Origin: Tillandsia leiboldiana | Lineage: Eukaryota; Streptophyta; Magnoliopsida; Poales; Bromeliaceae | Assembly: GCA_029204045.2 (NCBI GenBank) | Contig: CM055066.1 | Span: forward strand, 15,200,484-15,264,483 | Reading direction: 5' to 3' | Length of the DNA stretch: 64,000 nt | Part shown: one piece after another, positions 20,801 to 30,827 of the stretch | Layout: every line of letters starts with the position of its first letter | How positions within the stretch are numbered: the first letter of the stretch is position 1 | Program-made: the position numbers and the translations under genes | Notes under the pieces: model-generated | Database searches by the model: none | Seen by the model: the letters and a program-made list of their open reading frames with translations, nothing else | Told to the model about the DNA's origin: nothing

Positions 20801-22131
20801 TACAAGAGAGGTACCATTGGATTCCTTGTTGAGAGTAGATACAAATTGAACTAAAGAACTCCAATTTTCATGCTCGGATGAAGGAGAAAACCCATAAACA
20901 CTTTGAACTATCCACCAAGTTCCATCTGTACCTGACTGTAGCAAGGTGCTCCAAAGATCATGCATAAACCCTAAGAACAACTCAGATCTGGGAAAAATTA
21001 TACATACCAATATTGTAGATCTTCGAGTTCTGGAAACGTTCCCGCAAAAATCATCCAAATATTCCCATCCTACTGCCCAAAAAGGCCAAAACACTGAGGA
21101 CTGTTCAGGATTCCAGACTGAAATGAAGGGTTCCAAAGATGGCCTTAAAACGCTGTAAAACCTTGAGATCTGGGGGGAGAGTTGAATAAAAAGATTATAG
21201 CCTTACCTCTTGTGAAAATATAGAACCAAGAATGAGCTCGAAATTCCAAGAAATGAAGCCTGGGAAATTTTTGCACTAAACTGCGACGGTGGAGCTCCGA
21301 AAATCCAGCAATGGTGCATGTGCTCCATCATGGGGAAAATGATGATCATGGAGCTCCAATGGCCCATCCATGGTGATGAAGATGAAGTAGGGTTGCTGGT
21401 GCAGCTCTGTCTGGAGTCCCCAAAACCCTGGTCCAAGGAGGAAGAAGGAGGAGGAAGAAGAAGAAGAGGAAAGGAAGAAGAAGGAGGAGAAAACACAACT
21501 TAATCGCCTCCCCCTCTCCCCCGCAGCTACAGGACGGGCCCGGCCCGCTCGGCCAGGCGGGCCGGACACGTGGCGGCCATCCGGGCCGCCACGTCGCCCG
21601 GGACAAGCCTCCCGGATCAAGCCACGCGGCTTGATCCGGGTGGCCGCGGCGCCACCAACGGGTGCGCGCCGCGTGTCCCCACGCGCGGGGAGCGCACAGC
21701 GCTCCCACGTGCGCGCGGCGGCGGGCCCAACCACGGCCCGCCACGCGTCCTCCCGCAAAACCCCCTGGACCGCATGCCAACACCGGGCCAATGGGGTGCC
21801 GACACGTGGCACCCCCGGTCCACGGCCTTCCCCTGCGTCCGAATAAACCCCCGAACTTCCGGTTGCCCGTTTTCGCTCATCCGGACTCCGAAAAAACAAC
21901 CGAATTGCCGATTTTCATCGTTTTTCCGCGCTGAATCCAAATACGAAGTCCATTTTGCAAGAATCCATTTCTACCTTTCTGCGAAACTCCCAAAGAAGCA
22001 ATCTTGATCCATTTCTCGCACAGAGTCCGTTTCTCGGGTCCGATTTGCGTGCAACCAACACTATCCACAGAAATAGGCCTCCACAAGTTGTCGATTACAC
22101 TAAAATGACCACGAAGTTCCGGGTCTTCACA
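17829..22131 (-). mobile_element. Family C retrotransposon, 3' LTR (4.3 kb, minus strand)
   Basis: Read on the minus strand it starts TGTGAAGACCCGGAAC at 22131 and ends CCCCGGGGCGTGACA at 17829. The purine-rich AGTGGGGGAGGATG precedes the start (22132-22145), so this is a 3' LTR. It matches the plus-strand LTRs at 36470 and 60162 along its length, for example 20790-20850 with 61640-61700 and 20190-20330 with 62145-62290. It has a GC-rich U3 (21500-21830) with one exact CCAAT-N10-CACGTG and two units of the GCGG-NNA-CCGC minisatellite near 18890-19020. Confidence 0.87.
21788..21808 (-). promoter_or_regulatory. ER-stress response element, family C LTR
   Basis: CCAAT, ten bases, CACGTG on the plus strand, so CACGTG-N10-ATTGG in the LTR's own direction. 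Same spacing and orientation as the family B modules. Confidence 0.7.
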
Positions 22132-23375
22132 TCCTCCCCCACTAAAAGAAAGTTTCGTCCTCGAAACTAACACAACTCAAACAGGAGTCACAATTACCAA
22201 GGATAAGTACTCAAAATCACCGTTTCCAGCTCCTAGTCACCACTCACTCCCCGTGATTACTCCACGACAACATCAACCGCCGGTACGACATGGCCTAGTT
22301 GCGCCATTCCTCATCTCTTGAGCCATAATCCACAACGGTGCCTCCAGCACTCCAGACACTCACTAGTCTCAAATGGAGCGAGTCAAACATCGACGGGCAA
22401 ACCAAACATATCACCTCTAAGCGGAGACATGGACAACAACAAGGATTCCAACATGTCACGGGAAAAAGAAGAAATAACAGGTAACCACTGATTCACAACA
22501 CCCCCCAAAATCTCCTCCTCAAAACCAACTCATTCAAGAAACCTGAAGTACACCCTCACAATTATCCATATAAAAAGGGAGTCTAACAACTACAACTCTG
22601 AGTTGGAGAACCACCGAAAACAACGAAGAGTTGAAGTTGTCCCTGTTGTGGCAGTTATTCTGTCCTTGTTCTACATCCGCTGGGAACCCTTAATTCAACA
22701 CTCTCTGATCTCATCCATCAGTGTGGGTTGCTCGACTGAAACCAAAATCTGGAACGGATCACTCTGGGGCACGATCCCTGGTCCTAATCATCCTATCCAT
22801 TCCAGTAATGGCGCTTACTGCGCAAGCATTGCTCAAGCTCTGCACTGTACTCCGGCCCCAAAACATATACATACATCCAAGACTACCGTGGGGGCATCAC
22901 TACAACTCAATCACTGTTGACAGGACGAAAGATCCATCATCTCCTCCATCAGGTAACACACCGGGTCTAACAACCCCGTTATCCATCATAATCAATAACT
23001 GTACCATCAGCTCTCAGTTGTGCTGGTGCCATCCAATAAGGTGCCTTCAATATCGACGCGGTTCCCAGAACCACGTTAATAGCAATCTTAATCTCCTTGC
23101 CCGGCAGCATCGTCATTAACTCAGGTGGACTCATATCCGAGAACTCGCGGGCACTAAGGACAACCTTGAGTCTCGGGGCCGCCGTAGGCACCTCTATCAC
23201 AGTCACTAACTGGGCAATGCATCCTTGGTTCATCGTCTGTCTGACTCTTGTTGACACACAATCGTTGTAACTAGTGCAATCTTCCAACACCTGTAAACAA
23301 ACTCCTCCTGTCCAACTCGCAGAAGTTCATAGTCCTCTCACCATAATCAAAAATTGCAAGGTGCCACACCGACCA
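22132..23375 (-). mobile_element. Remnant interior of the minus-strand family C element
   Basis: Holds the polypurine tract at 22132-22145, the phrase rev-comp GAGGACGAAACTT near 22160, roughly 0.8 kb without recognisable coding, and a pol scrap at 22979-23290. The remaining pol and gag are missing up to the family A LTR at 23376, which appears to have inserted here. Confidence 0.7.
22979..23290 (-). pseudogene. Gypsy pol fragment: protease-RT linker and RT N-terminus
   Basis: A 103-codon frame. Residues from about 45 on follow the pattern typical just upstream of Gypsy reverse transcriptase: a REF-D-x-x-P segment, a PGKEIKIAI stretch, LGTASILKAPYWMAP and AQLR, the usual PGTxPISKxPYRMAPxEL region. 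The catalytic RT core is absent; the frame ends in unrelated residues. It is a relic of the family C element and not a functional enzyme. The N-terminal part (SYNDCVSTRVRQTMNQGCIA) is consistent with the segment after the protease. Confidence 0.72.
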
Positions 23376-23708
23376 TGTCACGCCCCGGGGGTTCGAATCG
23401 CGCGGAAGAGGAGCCACCGATGCCCCTAATTCAGCCATATATTTTTTTTTTGCAAACCAATGCTCCCCGGTGCGTGTCAGACCCGCCGCATACACAAATT
23501 CACTCTGCAAGCGGGTAGAGTCTCCTTTGTATATGCACGGCGTCTCAATTACAAAGTGTATCACAAGGTGTAGCACATACCATCTCTAACCACATCAGTT
23601 GGGGTCTCGTACACATACAACCAAACAACTAACATGACATTCTAGTATTCACTTAGAACATAGTGGCCGATGTTTTGAAAGGATAAATAATCACAAGGTT
23701 TTGAAAGC

Positions 23709-23868
23709 GGCATCCACACGATGCCATCGTTTTAGGAAAGACCGTTTGAAAGCCACATAAATCCACAGGGTTTGAATACGGCACCCACTCGATGCCGAAC
23801 TTTGTGAAAACGGTTCGCAAACACATAAATTCCACAAGGTTTGTAAAATTCGGTGCCCACACGACACC
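23709..23868 (-). repeat. Constant-loop hairpins in family A 3' LTR
   Basis: Read on the minus strand: GGTGTC-GTGTG-GGCACC (23868-23852), GGCATC-GAGTG-GGTGCC (23796-23780) and GGCATC-GTGTG-GATGCC (23725-23709). The loops match those of copy 1 while the stems differ and still pair. Confidence 0.75.
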
Positions 23869-24929
23869 CACGTTTTGAAAGTAGTTTTCGCAAACGGTTT
23901 TCTTTGCTTTTCATTGTTTAAAATGGCCAAGTAAGAAAGAATATAACAATTATTCGTTTATTCGAAAAAGGGAAAAGAAAGGCAACATCCACTTCGACCC
24001 CTCGGGGGTGTCGCAATCCACAACTAGCTAGCATGAGTAATAAAAGAAAAGGGAAAGAAAAGTCGCTCTATTTGAAGTCACTAAAAGTCAGAACAGCACT
24101 CTCGCGGCCTCACCGGTGCCCCAGCACTCGCCCCTGGACGAACCTGTCACGGAGTGGGAAGTCAGTGACTAGAAATATCATAATGAGCAAAAGAAAAGCT
24201 AAAATAAAGCAAACCATTGTAACCAGAGCAACTGTCACCCCTCATACGCCGTCAACAACGATCGTATCCTGCACCAAACAAATACCGGGCACCCTCCCCG
24301 AACACCGCACCGGGCCCCTGCCCCGGTGCCCCTCTCTCTGCCGAGCACCTGTCTCGGCCGCCGAGCACCAGCCTCGGCATCACCGCTCACACCCTCCACC
24401 CATGAGGGCCCCCATTCCTAACGCCACCGTCGCGTGGGGTACACGGGTCAACGTACCACTTTTCCGGAAAAGCACACCCTTGCGGTGGCCAAACCGCCGG
24501 TGTGCGTGTAGTAACACCAGAGCCATATAACCAGATATGTATAGATGATAAATCGAATGAAGTAGAAGCAGGGTCAGCATTGCTCATAAAGGATAACTTA
24601 GAAGGGAAAAACACCTTTGCTCATGAAGAATAACTTAAAGAGAAAACACCTTTGCTCATGAGAAATAACTTAAAGAGAAAACACCTTTGCTCGTGCTAAC
24701 ACCTTACATATGTACGCCCTTACCCAATTAACCTTGGCGAAAGTACCCACCTGTGTGTGTCGTCCGGTGCTTGGCACGTCCGCGACCGTGCACCAGTCGC
24801 CAACAGCGTCCCGCACTCCTGAAGGAACAAGGGCAAGTCAAGACTTAGGGGTCCGAAACTCACATCGACTCCGAACAGCGTGCGGCGGAGTTCCCCGCAC
24901 GGCACCGGCCCGTGCGGCGCACACTCCGC

Positions 24930-25740
24930 CTGGTCACAGCCCCGCGCGGCACCAGCCCGCGCGGGTGACCCACCCGCGGGAGGCCCCGCGCGGCCGAGCG
25001 CCGCGCGGGCGCGCTGCCCGCGGTGCGGGGCGACCCCGCGCGGCACCAGCCCGCGCGGGCGCCCCTCCTGCGGGCGGCCCCGCGCGGCCGAGCGCCGCGC
25101 GGGCGCGCTGCCCGCGGTGCGGGGCGACCCCGCCCGGCACCAGCCCGCGCGGGCGCCCCTCCTGCGGGCGGCCCCGCGCGGGCGCGCTGCCCGCGGTGCG
25201 GGCCGACCCCGTGCGGCACCAGCCCGCGCGGGCGCCCCACCAGCGGGCGGCCCCCGCGCGGCAAGCGCCGCGCGGGTGCGTTGCCCGCGGTGCGGGGCGA
25301 CCCCGCGCGGCACCAGCCTGCGCGGGCGCCCCACCAGCGGGCGGCCCCCGCGCGGCCAAGCACCGCGCGGGTGCGCTGCCCGCGGTGCGGGGCGACCCCG
25401 CGCGGCACCAGCCCGCGCGGGCGCCCCACCTGCGGGCGGCCCCGCGCGGCCAAGCGCCGCGCGGGCGCGCTGCCCGCGGTGCGGGGTGACCCCGCGCGGC
25501 ACCAGCTCGCGCGGGCGCCCCACCAGCGGGCGGCCCCGCGCGGCCAGGCGCCGCCCGGGCGCGCTGCCCACGGTGCGGGGCGACCCCGCGCGGCACCAGC
25601 CCGCCCGGGCGCCCCACCTGCGGGCGGCCCCGCGCGGCCAGGCGCCGCGCGGGTGCGCTGCCCGCGGTGCGGGGCGACCCCGCGCGGCACCAGCCAGCGC
25701 GGGCGCCCCTCCTGCGGGCGGCCCCGCGCACGGCGGTGCG
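24930..25740 (-). repeat. 94-bp GC-rich tandem array, eight units
   Basis: The landmark CCC(G/A)CGGTGCGGGG recurs at 25017, 25111, 25190, 25284, 25379, 25473, 25567 and 25661; spacing is 94-95 bp except one 79-bp unit lacking 15 bp. G+C is extreme, so stop codons are nearly absent and all six frames stay open for 250-370 codons; these Ala/Arg/Pro/Gly frames are artefacts. A related but shorter GC-rich repeat sits at 1-110 in copy 1. Confidence 0.92.
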
Positions 25741-26587
25741 CGCGCGACGCTCCTGCCGCGCGGCGCCCCGCCTGCGGCCGGCCCGGCGGCGGCGGCGGCG
25801 GCGGCGGCCCTCTCCGCGGAAACTCCACCCTGAAACGCCAAACAAAAACCTAATGGAAAAACTCACCTTCGATCCGCCGGAAAAAGAGAAGAAGAGGATC
25901 GTCCTATCGTTGCCCGGTTGATCCCGCGAGCAAGAAACCTCCGTCCCTCTCCCGAAAGCCCCGCCGTCGGTCGTAACAAGAGCGAAAAAAAGGTTGGGTC
26001 CCGTTTTCTCTTTTTCCCTCTCGTAGTGTCTCTCAAAAACCCTAGCCGCCGAACGAAGTAACCTAAGAGGGAAAACCTAAAACCCTAGGTTCTCAAAGGG
26101 ATTTTTTAAAGAAATAATCGGAACAGATCCGGCGGCCAGAGTTACCCCGAGAAACGTGCCGATCGTTCGCACGGATCCCGGGGCGACTAAAAGGGGTCCG
26201 AACTTCAAAATTTTATTCCGGTAGAACCGGGAGTCGGAATCCGAAACCGATCACGTCCCCGTTCTCCGTTTCGCGAGCCCTTCCGCCTAAAAATGTCCGC
26301 GAGCCCTGACGGACTCTCCGGAAAAACACCAAAAATCGTCCCACAGTCGGACAGTCATAAGAAAAGGGATAACGGGAAGGGTCAAGAAAAGGCCAGGTCT
26401 TACACCACTCACCAATAAAAACAAGTTTCGTCCCCGATACTTAACTCCCGCCAGCGGCGAAGAGGTCCGGGTAGCACTCCCCCATCTTTGACTCTGGTTC
26501 CCAAGTTGCCTCATGCTCGTCTTGATTGCTCCAAGGCACCTTCACGTAGGGAGTTGTCCGACTTCGTAGCTTTTCGGTCCTCTCGCG

Positions 26588-27103
26588 CTAGGGTCCGCAC
26601 CGGCGCTTCCTCGTAGTTCGGGTTCCCTTTGAGCTCGATTGCAGAGACGTCAAGTACTCACGACGGATTGGGGGGAGGGAAACATATCCGAAGCCTGGAT
26701 GTGCGGACACGACAAGAACTCGGTCGAGTTTCGGTGGTAGGGCGAGGCGATTGGCCACGGGCCGACGTACTCCAGAATCTCGAAAAGTCCTACGTACCGT
26801 GGGCTCAACTCGCCTCTCGACCCGAACCGCTTCGCTCCTGATCGTCCCAACTAAACGGGGATTTGCAGTGCCTGCCGTACGATGCTTCGTACGGCGCCAC
26901 CCGGGCGCTCGCCTGGTAGCTGACGTTGTAGGCGAACTCGACGAGGAGTAGATAGCGTGACCATCCGCCTCCCAAATCCAGTATGCACACTCAGAGCATG
27001 CCTCGAGGATCTGGATCGCCCGCTCGGATTGCCCATCCATCTGGGGTGAAAGGCCGAGCTGAAGTGTAACTTGGCCCCCAGAGCTCGTCGTAGACTCTGC
27101 CAA
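26588..27103 (-). pseudogene. Gypsy integrase, C-terminal region, frameshifted
   Basis: Three overlapping minus-strand frames hold consecutive pieces. 27103 onward has QMDGQSERAIQILEA, the end of the integrase core with the catalytic-Glu region; 26990-26805 has WSRYLLLVEFAYNVSYQAS and PYEASYGRHCKSPFSWDD; 26850-26650 has LSPRYVGLFEILEYVGP, the GPY/F-like segment. The protein is broken by frame changes between these pieces. No chromodomain can be recognised after it. Confidence 0.75.
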
Positions 27104-27229
27104 ACCTCGTGTCTTGGCCCGAAGTAGTAGGTGTCGTCATCCCGTGTAGCCTCACCACTCCCGACGTATACTTGGGTCAGTCGATTGCGTGTCCAGGTCG
27201 TAATCCTTCGGCAATTCTAACCACTGTCT

Positions 27230-27600
27230 TCATCGTAGGTTCAGCTCCTTCTGGGTGGAAAGACGCTTAAGGCCTTGGTGGTCCGAGAATACGTTACAGT
27301 GGGCACCGTAGAGATAGTGCCTCCTCAGTCTCCGATGAAGACGACTGCGGTAAGCTCCAGGTCGTGTGTCGGGTAGTTCTATTTGTAGTCCTTGAGTTGC
27401 CTTGACGCATAGGCTACGACTCTTCCTTGCTGCCTTAGTACTCCTTCCAGTCCTATTCGCGATGCATCGCAGCATACCTCGAAGTCTTCCCGGGTGTTGG
27501 TATGGCAAGCGCGGGTGCTCTCATTAACCGCTTCTCAAGCTCTTCAAAACTTTTCCGGCATTGGGCCGTCCAAAGGAGCTTGACCCCTTTCCGGGTCGAG
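27230..27600 (-). pseudogene. Gypsy RT connection and RNase H, frameshifted
   Basis: From about 27590 the minus strand reads the RT-RNase H connection pattern (W-T-x-x-C-x-K-S-F-E-E-L), then a segment with CCDASRIGLEGVLRQQGR and VVAYASRQLKDY, including the first RNase H catalytic Asp, a stop, then NYPTHDLEL. After another frame change HYLYGAHCNVFSDHQGL and TQKELNLR follow. These are hallmark RNase H blocks of Gypsy pol; at least two frame changes and one stop inactivate it. Confidence 0.75.
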
Positions 27601-28125
27601 CGGTTCAAGGGGGGTACACGATCCTTACAGGGCTTCGTCTAGCTCCGGCCAGTCGACGTACGGCCGCAAGCCCCCCATCCTGTTCCCGTACCGGTAGGTC
27701 GGCCGTGCACCCAGACGGTGCCTTCAGCCCCATTACTTTTCGCTACTAAGTGCATGGTCCCTAAGTAGGAAAGAAACAAAAGAACGCGCGCCTAGATAGG
27801 TCGAGGCCTAATTCGGTTGGTTTCGGACGATAGAAAAATAAAGGAACTTAGAAATCTGAGGACTACGCCATCGGTGAATCTCCGCAACCCTTTCAAAGGT
27901 GCTCGCCCCTCCTCAAATGACCCGGGGAGAAGAAAAAAAAAAAGGAACACAACGAAGCTATTACTAACGACGAGACATAACCAAAGCACACAACCAAGAA
28001 AGAAAAAGGAAAGGATGGTATAACCCAAAAGACCTGGGGGGTTAGACGGGGTCAGACAGGGATGGGTTACTCTGGTTCGACGGGTGCCCCCAACTAGAAT
28101 AAAGTGGTTTAAGTATTACCTGTTG

Positions 28126-29077
28126 TCACTCAGTCCGGGACGTTGCGTCATCTGCTGGGGCGGCTGGGGTAGTCCGCCCACAGCCCCTGGGCCAGCGCCG
28201 TACTGCGTGGTAGGGCAGGGTCCTGGTATCGTACGAGTCCGCCAACCGCGAGCCGTCGGGTTGGTCCCTCTGTGGGTCGGGAGCCGCGGTATCCTCCCGT
28301 CCTTCCGGTTGTGGCGTTGCGGCTGTAGCGGCCTGTTCTTGAGGACACGAAGCGCGGGTGTGATCTGGTTTGCCGCAACCATTGCAGTGGGAGTACCTCC
28401 AAAGGCAGTTCGTCACTCGATGCGCCTTTCCGCAGATGACGCAGGGCCCTTGCAGCGATTCCGGGGTTCCCGTTGGCACTTGCCCCGCCCTTCCTTGCTT
28501 TCTCCAGGCGTTGGTTCGCCCGGTTCTTTGGATTGGGGCTCCCCTGCAGGGCGGGGGTGGCAGCTTTCTCTGCTTCGATAGGTCCCGGCGCCGGGGGCCT
28601 AGTGACAGCTGGCTTCTGGGAGCACGTGTAACGCGTGTGACCCGGTTTACCACACCGGAAACAGTGATCATCCCGCCAGGGGCAGCCCATCATTCGATGT
28701 GCACCACCGCAAATGATGCATGGCTTCAATGGGTCGGGCCCCTCCTTCTTCGTTGGTCCAGACTTCGGTCCTACCTTCGGGCGTTTGGTCGCCCAGCTCG
28801 TCAGATAGGGGTCCTCCGCCGGGTCAGGGTAAGGGCACCCCTGCCGGGCGTACTCTTGCTCCGCACGCATGGCCAAGTTGACCGCATCATGATAGGTGGG
28901 AAAACCCGCTGGTGGCATCCCGCGAGGGGTATCGTCCCATGCACCGTGCTGGAAGTGGTCGACACTCTCAAGCTCCCGCGTCAGCATGCACAGACGCTCC
29001 GTGAGAGTCAGCAGCTGCCCTGCCACATCACGCAGCTGGTTGCGCAGCAAGCGGTTCGCTCCGGCTGCGGCGTCCAT
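28126..29077 (-). pseudogene. Family A gag with duplicated zinc-knuckle pair
   Basis: The likely start is the ATG at 29077-29075 (MDAAAGANRLL). The N-terminal part is short; the usual capsid body is largely missing, then PTYHDAVNLAMRAEQEY, typical of the end of Gypsy capsid, leads into zinc knuckles. Pair 1 (28720-28622) has CX2CX3HX4C then CX2CX4HX4C. Pair 2 (28443-28345) has the same two spacings with related sequence, but in another reading frame. The pairs are 277 bp apart, not a multiple of three, so the duplication itself probably broke the frame. RNA-binding nucleocapsid would be the original role. Confidence 0.75.
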
Positions 29078-29326
29078 TTCCGTCGGTCGTTGCTCACTGG
29101 GCCGGACTGCTATCTGCGTACATAATGAAAGCATACCGATTGTCACAAAACAAAGAGACTTAAACTGGCAAGGTAACCTGGCTCCCAAAGGGTTCTACTT
29201 AATCTCTACCCTCCCCCACGCACACTCGTGTTCTATTTATTTATCCCGTGTTCACTTTATTAATCAGTAGCCAGAGTATTGCGCCCCGTGGATGTTAGGC
29301 CCCGACTGTTGTGGTTAAAGTTTACC

Positions 29327-29338
29327 GCTCTGATACCA
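29327..29338 (-). promoter_or_regulatory. Primer-binding site, initiator tRNA-Met, family A
   Basis: The minus strand reads TGGTATCAGAGC, preceded by the 8-nt GATTAAGA and the LTR end CGTGACA. Same arrangement as family B at 9098-9117. Confidence 0.9.
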
Positions 29339-29727
29339 TCTTAATCTGTCACGCCCCGAGGGTTCGAATCGCGCGGAAGAGGAGCCACCGATGCCCCTTG
29401 TTACGGCATTTTGGTGTTGGCATATTTCGTGAGTCTAGTCAGTGAGTTGAGTCGGAGTCTTAAAGGGATCAAATTGTCAATCAGCATTCAAAGACTTAGA
29501 GAAGATTCAACAAGAGATCAAGTTGACACTCAGTGTCTTGAGTCTTGAAGATTGAAGTTGAAGAATTGTGGATCAGTTACATCAATCTCAAGAAGAAAGT
29601 ATTCAAAAGGATCAGGTATGGTTAACTAAATAATTTTGGTGATCCGAATACTTTCTTATAGTATAGAAACACTTGGATGAACTTTTATTGTCATAATAAT
29701 CAAAAACTGGTGTTCGGACATGTTCAG

Positions 29728-29952
29728 GATCCGGATCAGAGCCAACAATCCGGATCCCGAAGGTTGTTGCTTCATACAAGACTTCGATCCGGATCCATGC
29801 AATTTCCGATCCGGATCCCGAATGTTAAGTTTTCTGATTTGTATGAACGATCCGGATCGGGCAATGCGATCCGGATCCCGAACCATGGTATTTCTGGAAT
29901 CGTCAATCTCGTTACGACGATCCGGATCGTAGTAAATCCGATCCGGATCGCC
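29728..29952 (+). repeat. Cluster of GATCCGGATC palindromes upstream of the COP1 promoter
   Basis: GATCCGGATC (a 10-bp palindrome) or a near match occurs about eight times, several extended to GATCCGGATCCCGA. The cluster ends about 65 bp upstream of the TATA box. COP2 carries about ten such words at 39690-39972. Clustered palindromes in LTRs are a described trait of Sireviruses. Confidence 0.85.
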
Positions 29953-30015
29953 GTCCTGAAAATTTCCAGATAAGGTATGTTTTTTATTCTTATCTCTTTC
30001 CAAAGGTTTCTAAAC

Positions 30016-30023
30016 TATAAATA
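30016..30023 (+). promoter_or_regulatory. TATA box of COP1 5' LTR
   Basis: TATAAATA in CTAAACTATAAATAGACG, followed by TTTAGGGTTTCTC. The same box is at 35087-35094 in the 3' LTR and at 40039-40046 in COP2. Confidence 0.75.
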
Positions 30024-30274
30024 GACGTTTAGGGTTTCTCAAAAACGTGGGAGCTACGGCCGATCAATTTATAAAACACTTGAGAGCAACCCTAGAGGCT
30101 AGGTTTTTATCGATCTTCTTCATAGCCTCTTTTAGGTCAATTCGACGGTTCTTTCAAGAACATATCTTTTGTCGAATTGATCTAATCTTTGCTTAGAGAT
30201 TTTTTCTACGGTTCCTCAATGAGAATCTAAGCAAAGGATCACCATCGAAGTCAATATTCTTATCGACTGAGTTT

Positions 30275-30379
30275 GCGTCGTGGATTCGACGTGGCATCGT
30301 GGATTCGGTGTGCTAAAGGCGTTTCGTGGATTCGAAACGTGTGCTCGTGGATTCGAGTGGCGTTCGTGGATTCGAACGT
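30275..30379 (+). repeat. Array of five hairpins with constant TGGATT loop (COP1 5' LTR)
   Basis: Stems flank an invariant TGGATT: CGTCG/CGACG (30276-30291), CATCG/CGGTG with one G-T pair (30295-30310), CGTTTCG/CGAAACG (30320-30339), CTCG/CGAG (30344-30357) and CGTTCG/CGAACG (30361-30378). Each stem differs but is self-complementary, and each closes the loop with CG. It lies downstream of the TATA box, so it should be transcribed. The same five occur in the 3' LTR at 35345-35449. Confidence 0.88.
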
Positions 30380-30795
30380 GTGCAGTGGGCGTGCAAAATC
30401 GGTGGAGCGCGAGGTCCAAGAAATTGAAGGAGGGGTTAAATCCGTGGAGACGGTAATCACCTTGTTATTCTTCTTTTCTTAGGGATTGTTATTGCGTGGA
30501 TATCCAACCGGTCAGCGCAAGGTCCGAAGAAGCTGAAGGAGGGGTTTGAGTCCGTGGAGTCGGTAATCACCTTGTTATTCTTCTATTCTTAGTGGATTGT
30601 TATTGCGTGTTGGTCCCGTGGTTTTTCTCCTAGATTGGAGTTTCCACGTATATCTCGGTGTGCTGTTTTTATTTTTCGCATTGGTTTTTATTTTGCACTG
30701 AGATTGAGTTTTTAAGTATTACACCTATTCACCCCCCCTCTAGTTGTTTGATAGTACCTATTTAGATCCTTGTGGATCCTATAAAAACCTACAAT

Positions 30796-30807
30796 TGGTA
30801 TCAGAGC
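30796..30807 (+). promoter_or_regulatory. Primer-binding site, initiator tRNA-Met, COP1
   Basis: TGGTATCAGAGC begins two bases after the LTR end, as expected for a Copia element. Confidence 0.93.
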
Positions 30808-30827
30808 GGGTTTTAGGTTTATCTATC

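Larger units (their letters stand above)
23376..26404 (-). mobile_element. Family A retrotransposon, 3' LTR (3.0 kb, minus strand)
   Basis: On the minus strand it starts TGTAAGACCTGGCC at 26404 and ends CCCCCGGGGCGTGACA at 23376. A GGTGAGTGG purine stretch precedes the start. It carries an eight-unit 94-bp GC-rich array (24930-25740), the conserved CTTTTCCGGAAAAG palindrome (about 24457), three constant-loop hairpins (23709-23868) and the terminal T tract. Homologous to 1-2962 (opposite strand) and to the interrupted 5' LTR at 29347-36469. Confidence 0.87.
26405..29346 (-). mobile_element. Family A interior (Gypsy type, minus strand)
   Basis: Bounded by the polypurine side of the 3' LTR and by the primer-binding site at 29327-29338. 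Order on the minus strand: gag with zinc knuckles, RT-connection remnant, RNase H, then the integrase C-terminal part, the Ty3/Gypsy order. At 2.9 kb it is far shorter than the usual 4.5-5 kb; protease, most of RT and the integrase core are missing or unreadable. Confidence 0.8.
29399..30793 (+). mobile_element. COP1 5' LTR (Copia, SIRE-like, 1395 bp)
   Basis: Starts TGTTACGGCA, ends AACCTACA. It is preceded by the target-site copy CCCCT (29394-29398) and followed by a primer-binding site. It holds eight CCGGAT-centred palindromic words, a TATA box, five constant-loop hairpins and a 108-bp internal duplication (from 30413 and 30521). By eye it differs from the 3' LTR at about eleven positions including two 1-bp indels, so the insertion is young. 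Confidence 0.95.

Noticed and set aside
24710..25866. Six overlapping open frames of 250-373 codons
   Set aside because: All frames are open because the 94-bp array is almost free of A and T, so stop codons cannot occur. Products would be Ala/Arg/Pro/Gly repeats; not coding.
30440..30610. Splice acceptors (TTCTTTTCTTAG, TTCTATTCTTAG) in the COP1 LTR
   Set aside because: They look like acceptors, but lie in a 108-bp tandem duplication and no convincing donor pairs with them; a leader intron cannot be supported.
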